Source of the DNA: DATAEK01 sp036258055
Lineage (GTDB): Bacteria > Acidobacteriota > Vicinamibacteria > Vicinamibacterales > 2-12-FULL-66-21
DNA: 17,807 nt
Direction: 5' to 3'
Assembly (NCBI GenBank): GCA_036258055.1
Contig: DATAEK010000147.1
Location: forward strand, 1-17,807
The first letter of the stretch is position 1, and every line of letters begins with the position of its first letter. Below the pieces are notes generated by a model. It saw nothing but the letters and a program-made list of their open reading frames with translations, searched no databases and was not told the DNA's origin. Shown piece after piece: positions 13,351-17,807 of the stretch. A program made the translations under genes and the position numbers.

Positions 13351-14934
13351 GTGATGATTACCCGTCGAGCGCATGCGACAGTCCTCCTGATCGCGCTCCT
13401 TACCGCCAGCGCGACGACACAAGAGCGCCCTTCACCAAGTCAGCTCGACGAGCTGCGCAAGTACATCAAAACGAGCTGGACGACGCTGACCCGCACGATG
13501 AAGGACCTGCCGGCAGCGGCGCACGATCCGAAGCTGCCGCGATCACCAGGACAGCCATGGCCGGTGTACGTGTCGGCGAAAGAGGATCGCGAGCAGCGCG
13601 CGCGCGAGCTGCGCGCCACACTCAGCGAACGTGAGGTCGCCGAAATCGATCTCAAAGTGCTGCCTGCTGACCCGTTGACGATCCGCGAACACGGCCTGCT
13701 GTACCTGCCGAACCCCTACGTCGTCCCCGGCGGCCGCTTCAACGAGATGTACGGGTGGGACAGCTACTTCATCCTGGTCGGACTGCTGCGGGACGGAGAG
13801 ATCCGCCGCGCGCAGGACATGGTTCAGAACTTCCTGTACGAGATCGATCAATACGGCACGATCCTGAACGCCAATCGCACCTATTTCCTCACGCGTTCGC
13901 AGCCACCGTTCCTGACGCGGATGATCCTGGGTGTGTTCGAGGCCACGAAAGACAAGGATTGGCTGCGCTCGACGCTGCCGGCCATCGATCAGTACTACCG
14001 TTTCTGGACGACGGCGCCGCATCTCATCGATGAGAGCGGACTCTCGCGCTACTTCGATCGCGGTGAAGGTCCGGCGCCCGAAGTCGTCAGCGACGAAAAG
14101 GATTCGGCCGGCCGCACGCATTACGATCGCGCGCGCGAGTACTATCGCACCCACGAAATCAAGGACTACGACGCCCGCCTGTTCTACGACCGCGCGAAGG
14201 ATCAGCTCACGGATCTGTTCTACAAAGGCGACCGTTCGATGCGGGAGTCCGGATTCGATCCGTCGAGCCGCTTCGGACCGTTCAGCGTCGACATCATCCA
14301 CTACGCGCCGGTGTGTCTGAACTCGCTTCTCTATCAGATGGAAGTGGACGGCGCCACGATCGCGAAGCTCCTGGGCAACGACGCGGCAGAAGGTCAGTGG
14401 CGCGATCGCGCGCGCGCCCGACAGGAGCGTGTGAACCGATTGCTCTGGGACGAGAAGGCGGGCCTGTACTTCGATTACAACGTCCGCACGCATCAGCGGC
14501 GTCCGTACCAGTTCGCCACGACCTTCTATCCGTTGTGGGTGGGGCTTGCGACGGGCGAACAGGCACGCCGCGTTCGCGCCAATCTTTCAAAGTTCGAAGC
14601 ACCCGGCGGGCTGCTCACGAGCACTGAAGTGACCGGAAACCAGTGGGACGCACCATTCGGCTGGGCGCCGCTCCAGATGATTGCGGTCGAGGGACTCCGG
14701 CGCTACGGATACGACGAAGACGCCGACCGGCTGGCCACGAAATTCGTCGCGCTCGTGACGAAGGAGTTCCAGGAGCACGGCACAATCGTGGAGAAGTACG
14801 ACGTGCGCCGGCGCGAATCAGATGTCGAGGCCGGCATCAAGTTCGGTTACGCGGCGAACCAGGTCGGCTTCGGCTGGACCAACGGCGTCGTCCTCGAGTT
14901 GCTTGCGCATATGCAGGAAGTGGTGAAACGGTAA
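13351..14934 (+). CDS. treA: Periplasmic GH37 trehalase
   Basis: A 527-residue alpha,alpha-trehalase that hydrolyses trehalose to two glucose molecules. A signal peptide spans about residues 1-23 (hydrophobic VLLIALLTASA), so it acts outside the cytoplasm, like TreA. Both family signatures are exact: PGGRFNEMYGWDSY (126-139) and QWDAPFGWAP (431-440). The catalytic acid is D303 in ESGFDPSSRFG, where the common tryptophan is phenylalanine, and the catalytic base is E481 in IVEKYD. The length agrees with bacterial trehalases. GTG at 13351 or the adjacent ATG at 13354 can start it; no strong ribosome binding site is visible. It lies 31 bases after the reductase-like gene. A heptamer array begins at its stop codon. 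Confidence 0.94.
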   Translation: MMITRRAHATVLLIALLTASATTQERPSPSQLDELRKYIKTSWTTLTRTMKDLPAAAHDPKLPRSPGQPWPVYVSAKEDREQRARELRATLSEREVAEIDLKVLPADPLTIREHGLLYLPNPYVVPGGRFNEMYGWDSYFILVGLLRDGEIRRAQDMVQNFLYEIDQYGTILNANRTYFLTRSQPPFLTRMILGVFEATKDKDWLRSTLPAIDQYYRFWTTAPHLIDESGLSRYFDRGEGPAPEVVSDEKDSAGRTHYDRAREYYRTHEIKDYDARLFYDRAKDQLTDLFYKGDRSMRESGFDPSSRFGPFSVDIIHYAPVCLNSLLYQMEVDGATIAKLLGNDAAEGQWRDRARARQERVNRLLWDEKAGLYFDYNVRTHQRRPYQFATTFYPLWVGLATGEQARRVRANLSKFEAPGGLLTSTEVTGNQWDAPFGWAPLQMIAVEGLRRYGYDEDADRLATKFVALVTKEFQEHGTIVEKYDVRRRESDVEAGIKFGYAANQVGFGWTNGVVLELLAHMQEVVKR

Positions 14935-15003
14935 GCTGTCCGCTGTCTGCGGTCTGCGGTCTGCGGTCTGCGGTCTGCGGTCGGCTGGGCGCCGTCCACT
15001 GTC
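14934..15003. repeat. Second heptamer tandem array, 10 units
   Basis: Starting on the last base of the trehalase stop codon, units every seven bases read AGCTGTC, CGCTGTC, TGCGGTC five times, GGCTGGG, CGCCGTC and CACTGTC. All but one end in GTC. The five central units are identical. The unit differs from the CGGCGTT type at 12195, but period, placement in a spacer and the degenerate flanks are the same. Confidence 0.85.
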
Positions 15004-15048
15004 CGCGCGCAACCGTGAGCGCTGAGTGGCGCGGCACCGCATGATCAA

Positions 15049-15588
15049 TTAACTCTTCTTGTACGTCGTCGCCGATGTCGCCGGCGGACCGGCGAGCACG
15101 CCGCTGCGGGTCGTCGCGATGACGAGCGATCCCGAGTCATCGAGCGATAGCACCTGTTTCACCTCGATGGTCTCAGCCTTGCCGTTCTGCGGATTGTTGA
15201 AGCGGTGGCTGGTCGTGATCACCAGCGACGCCTCCTGCCAGCTCGCTCTCGAGACGAGCTCTTGCGGACCCCGGCCCATGTTGATCGTGTTGCGGCTCTC
15301 GGATCCGTCCAGGGCGTAGGTGAGCCGCATGGGCGGCTGCATGTCGTACTGCGAGAACTGCGCTCGTTCCAGGGTCAATGTTGCAGCGGTCTGAGTGATG
15401 GTGATCTCGGCGCCCCATCCGCTGCCCATCGTGGCCGGTGCTACCGCGCCGGTGGGGCCACCGCCGGTCACCGGTGCCTCGGGCACCGCGGTCCAGCGTC
15501 CCGAAAAATCAGGATGTGGCTGCGCCGCGGCGGCCGTCACGGAGAACGCCAGCCCCACGACGCCGAACACCATCCTTGACCGCGCCAT
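15049..15588 (-). CDS. Secreted protein of unknown function
   Basis: A 179-residue protein with a clear signal peptide (MARSRMVFGVVGLAFSVTAA, cleavage likely after AAAA near residue 22). The mature part opens HPDFSGRWTAVPE, a 'DFSGRW' start common in exported proteins of Acidobacteriota-like genomes, then a glycine/proline-rich linker and a run of alternating strands (EITITQTAATLTLERAQFSQ, MRLTYALDGSESRN, SLVITTSHRF, IEVKQVLSLDDSGSLVIATT), suggesting a small beta-barrel or lipocalin-like fold. No catalytic residues are recognised. It is alone on the minus strand, divergent from the sulfatase gene, with the half copy of the palindromic element between them. Confidence 0.72.
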   Translation of the reverse strand: MARSRMVFGVVGLAFSVTAAAAQPHPDFSGRWTAVPEAPVTGGGPTGAVAPATMGSGWGAEITITQTAATLTLERAQFSQYDMQPPMRLTYALDGSESRNTINMGRGPQELVSRASWQEASLVITTSHRFNNPQNGKAETIEVKQVLSLDDSGSLVIATTRSGVLAGPPATSATTYKKS

Positions 15589-15628
15589 GCCTCACCCCAC
15601 TGGTCTCGTTTGCGGAGAGCAGATAGTC

Positions 15629-15688
15629 TAGCTTGCCGGAGCGGGCCGTGTTTCGCCGCATTCGTAGAATCTGACAAGTCGCACTAGT
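15629..15688 (-). repeat. Inverted half copy of the palindromic element
   Basis: Reverse complement of 6797-6857 with one substitution and one missing base over 61 positions. Only the left arm is present; sequence beyond 15629 is unrelated to the rest of the full element. Its outer end, ACTAGT at 15683-15688, touches the GAGGAGG ribosome binding site of the sulfatase gene at 15689-15695. Confidence 0.85.
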
Positions 15689-15699
15689 GAGGAGGCGCG

Positions 15700-17094
15700 A
15701 TGTCCAAGGCGGCCTGTCTCGGGCTCTTCATCGGCACGCTCGCGATCTGGAGGTACTCGTCACCGGTGACGGCGGCGCAGTCGGCGCGGCCCAACGTGGT
15801 GATCATGTACGCGGACAATCTCGGATTCGGCGAGGTCGGGGTCTACGGCGGCGTCCGCGGCGTGCCGACGCCTCGCCTGGACGCACTCGCCCGCGAGGGT
15901 CTGCGCCTCACGAACTTCAACGTCGAGACGTTCTGCACACCGTCGCGGACGGCGCTCCTTACCGGGCGGTACGGCATCAGGTCCGGGACGCTGGCGTACC
16001 GCCTTCCCGTCACCGGCATGACGCTGTGGGAAGTCACCATCGCCGAATATCTGAAGCCGCTGGGATATTCGACCGCTCTGTTCGGCAAGTGGCACGCGGG
16101 CGACGCGGCGGGCCGCGCGCCGACGAATCAAGGCTTTGACGAGTGGTACGGCATTCGCGATTCGAGCAATGAGTCGCAGCGCAGCACCTTCAACGACACT
16201 CCCTACATCTGGGCAGGCCGTGCCGGCGAGCCGTCGCGCCCGGTCAAAGAGTTCAACCTCGAGACCCGACGCACGATGGACCGCGAGATCACCGAGCGCA
16301 CCGTGGACTTCATGACGCGCAGCCGCCGCGCGCGTCAGCCATTCTTCCTGTATGTGCCGTTCACGCACCTGCATTTCCCGACGCTGCCACATCCGGACTT
16401 CGCAGGAAAAACCGGCGCCGGCGATATTGGCGACGCCATGGCCGAAATGGATCGGAACGTGGGCGTCATCCTCGACGCGATCGCGCAGCTCGACATTGCC
16501 CGCGAGACGATCGTGATCTGGGCGAGCGACGGCGGGGCCGAGGCCAGGCGTCCCTGGCGGGGGACCGCCGGACCCTGGCGCGGCTTCTACAACACCGCGA
16601 TGGAGGGTGGCATCCGCACGCCGTTCATGATCCGCTGGCCCGGACACATCCCGGCTGGTCGCGTCTCGAACGAGATCGTGCACGGGACCGACGTTTTCAC
16701 GACCATCGCGCATGCCGTGGGAGCATCCGTGCCGACGGATCGCGCGATCGACGGCGTCAACCAGCTGCCGTTCTTCGAAGGGAAGCAGGACAAGTCGAAC
16801 CGCGACCAGTTCATTTATTTCGCGCCAGGAAATCAGGTGCGAGCGGTCAAGTGGGGCGATTGGAAGCTGCACTACGCGTGGCAGGACGAACCAGGACAAC
16901 CGGTTCAGCCAACCATGAAGCTCTTCAACCTTCGTTCCGATCCCAAAGAGGAGACCGACATCAAGGACTTCAACCCGTGGGTCGTGAGCGCGATTGATGG
17001 GATCGTCAAGAACTTCTGGACGACGGTGGACAAGTACCCACTGATTCCTGTCGGGACGCCAGATCCCTACGCGCCACCCACACGGAGGCCTTGA
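15700..17094 (+). CDS. Exported arylsulfatase-type sulfatase
   Basis: A 464-residue type I sulfatase, hydrolysing sulfate esters outside the cytoplasm; substrate unknown (arylsulfatase or polysaccharide sulfatase). The N-terminus has a short hydrophobic segment and SPVTAAQSA, a plausible signal peptide. The formylglycine motif is C79-T-P-S-R83, cysteine type. Other active-site pieces are FGKWH (129-132), H223 and H225 in FTHLHFP, and SDGGAE (276-281). Two usual metal ligands differ: the familiar DD is D39-N40 in MYADNLGFGE, and the usual DN is D277-G278. The cysteine must be oxidised by a formylglycine-generating enzyme or an anaerobic maturase, and neither is in this window. GAGGAGG lies four bases before the ATG. 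Its ribosome binding site abuts the half repeat at 15629. Confidence 0.92.
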   Translation: MSKAACLGLFIGTLAIWRYSSPVTAAQSARPNVVIMYADNLGFGEVGVYGGVRGVPTPRLDALAREGLRLTNFNVETFCTPSRTALLTGRYGIRSGTLAYRLPVTGMTLWEVTIAEYLKPLGYSTALFGKWHAGDAAGRAPTNQGFDEWYGIRDSSNESQRSTFNDTPYIWAGRAGEPSRPVKEFNLETRRTMDREITERTVDFMTRSRRARQPFFLYVPFTHLHFPTLPHPDFAGKTGAGDIGDAMAEMDRNVGVILDAIAQLDIARETIVIWASDGGAEARRPWRGTAGPWRGFYNTAMEGGIRTPFMIRWPGHIPAGRVSNEIVHGTDVFTTIAHAVGASVPTDRAIDGVNQLPFFEGKQDKSNRDQFIYFAPGNQVRAVKWGDWKLHYAWQDEPGQPVQPTMKLFNLRSDPKEETDIKDFNPWVVSAIDGIVKNFWTTVDKYPLIPVGTPDPYAPPTRRP

Positions 17095-17118
17095 CCGCCA
17101 GGCCTACCAATTCCCGTA

Positions 17119-17148
17119 TTGACAAGCTCATCCGTTCGCGCTGAGAAT
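17119..17148 (+). promoter_or_regulatory. Candidate promoter for the radical SAM gene
   Basis: A perfect TTGACA at 17119-17124 is followed after 18 bases by GAGAAT at 17143-17148 (four of six). Transcription would begin near 17155, about 25 bases before the GTG start. It lies right after the sulfatase stop and would make the radical SAM gene a separate unit. Confidence 0.45.
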
Positions 17149-17151
17149 ACG

Positions 17152-17169
17152 CCTCCCTGTCGACGGAGG
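17152..17169 (+). promoter_or_regulatory. Hairpin covering the ribosome binding site
   Basis: CCTCC at 17152-17156 is exactly complementary to the Shine-Dalgarno GGAGG at 17165-17169, with an eight-base loop; G17151 and T17170 could add a wobble pair. In a transcript starting upstream of 17150 this would mask the site. If transcription starts at about 17155 the stem could not form. Confidence 0.35.
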
Positions 17170-17178
17170 TGCTGTCTC

Positions 17179-17807
17179 GTGCCGGACGTCGCGCTCGTGT
17201 CGATGCCATTTGGCCCGGTGTTCTCGCCATCCATCGCCCTGAGCTTGCTCCAGGCCGAACTTGCCGAACACCACCTGACCGCCCGGATCCATTACTTCAC
17301 GATTCGATTCGCCGAAACCATCGGCCAGGCGTTCTACTCAGGCATCGCCGAAGAGGGCCGCCCTGCTCTGGAGGATCTTGCCGGCGAATGGCTGTTTGCC
17401 AGGGCCTTGTTCGAGACCACTGCAGCCGACGATGCGAGCTATGTCTCGGAGATGCTGGAGGGGTACTACTCGGACGCGTTGATCGCCCGCCTCCTGCGCG
17501 CACGCGAGCGGGTCAATGGCTTCCTCGACGAGTGTTTGGAGACGCTGCTACGCGAGCGTCCAGCGATTACTGGATTCACGAGCGTGTTTCAGCAACACAC
17601 CGCGTCGCTCGCGCTCGCCCGCCGCCTCAAGCAGGAACTGCCATCGAGCTTCGTGATCTTCGGCGGCGCCAATTGCGAAGGGATCATGGGCGCCGAAACT
17701 GTCCGCTCGTTTCCTTTCGTCGACGCGGCCATGTCCGGTGAGGCCGATCTCGTGTTCCCGGAGCTGGTTCGCCGCGTGCTCAACGGCGCTGCGATCTCGG
17801 ACCTCCC
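17179..17807 (+). CDS. RiPP maturation radical SAM protein, B12-binding N-terminal part (truncated by window end)
   Basis: The frame starts at GTG 17179, eight bases after GGAGGT (17165-17170), and stays open to the window end (209 codons). It begins VPDVALVSMPFGPVFSPSIA, then ARIHYFTIRFAETIGQAFYS, LAGEWLFARALFE, FLDECLETLLRERPAITGFT, SVFQQHTASLALARRLKQEL, FVIFGGANCEGIMG and AAMSGEADLVFPELVRRVLN. This is the pattern of 'ribosomal peptide maturation radical SAM protein 1', which has a B12-binding-like domain followed by a radical SAM domain with a CxxxCxxC cluster. The radical SAM half would lie beyond 17807. Members modify a ribosomally made precursor peptide encoded nearby; none is found in the 84 bases upstream, so the precursor should be downstream. 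Family assignment is by recalled motif; the chemistry is unknown. Confidence 0.85.
   Translation, partial: MPDVALVSMPFGPVFSPSIALSLLQAELAEHHLTARIHYFTIRFAETIGQAFYSGIAEEGRPALEDLAGEWLFARALFETTAADDASYVSEMLEGYYSDALIARLLRARERVNGFLDECLETLLRERPAITGFTSVFQQHTASLALARRLKQELPSSFVIFGGANCEGIMGAETVRSFPFVDAAMSGEADLVFPELVRRVLNGAAISDL

Noticed and set aside
15760..16899. 379-codon minus-strand frame opposite the sulfatase
   Set aside because: Antisense shadow rich in arginine, valine and histidine; all sulfatase motifs are on the plus strand.
17169..17741. 190-codon plus-strand frame at the right end
   Set aside because: It overlaps the radical SAM frame out of phase, is arginine/proline-rich and lacks motifs; the frame starting at 17179 has all the RiPP-maturase motifs and the well-spaced Shine-Dalgarno.

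Overview
This window is high-GC bacterial chromosome, roughly 60-65% G+C by eye. It carries many secreted or Tat-exported enzymes, an ECF41-type sigma factor, hypothetical proteins of a kind common in soil Acidobacteriota, and heptamer-rich spacers. The best guess is an uncultivated soil bacterium, probably Acidobacteriota (Vicinamibacteria-like). That is inferred from gene style; no rRNA or marker gene is present to prove it.

Layout. 1-1240: 3' part of an ECF41/SigJ-like sigma factor, then a small WYL-like protein. 1360-2277 (minus): Tat-exported sugar-phosphate isomerase/epimerase-type TIM barrel with a -10 box placed for leaderless transcription. 2602-2991: small DUF3024-like protein. 3192-4358: exported metal-dependent amidohydrolase. 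4398-5789 (minus): CoA-binding protein and a GH25 lysozyme with Arg/Ser-rich tails. 5985-6797: secreted protein with two copies of an alpha/beta-barrel-like domain. 6797-7043: palindromic, MITE-like repeat element. 7358-9267: M48 membrane metalloprotease and a TfoX-N protein. 9286-9429 (minus): gene remnant. 9545-10027: secreted SnoaL/DUF4440 protein. 10053-12101 (minus): S33-type alpha/beta hydrolase with four C-terminal membrane helices. 12102-12650: non-coding spacer full of 7-bp repeats and REP-like palindromes. 12651-13319: RibD-C/dihydrofolate-reductase-like protein with a TTG start. 13351-14934: GH37 trehalase, followed by a second heptamer array. 15049-15588 (minus): secreted protein of unknown function. 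15629-15688: inverted half copy of the 6797 element, ending at the ribosome binding site of a sulfatase (15700-17094). 17179-17807: first third or so of a B12-binding radical SAM protein of the RiPP-maturation type, running off the window.

How the genes work together. Most genes are singletons in alternating orientation, so no long operon is visible. The theme is extracytoplasmic hydrolysis: trehalase, sulfatase, S33 peptidase-like hydrolase, GH25 lysozyme and amidohydrolase. M48 and TfoX-N form the only tight same-strand pair. The radical SAM gene at the right edge has its own candidate promoter and probably opens a ribosomally made, post-translationally modified peptide (RiPP) cluster whose precursor lies outside. 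The strongest non-genic signals are the palindromic element with its inverted half copy, and two phase-coherent 7-bp repeat arrays with unrelated units.
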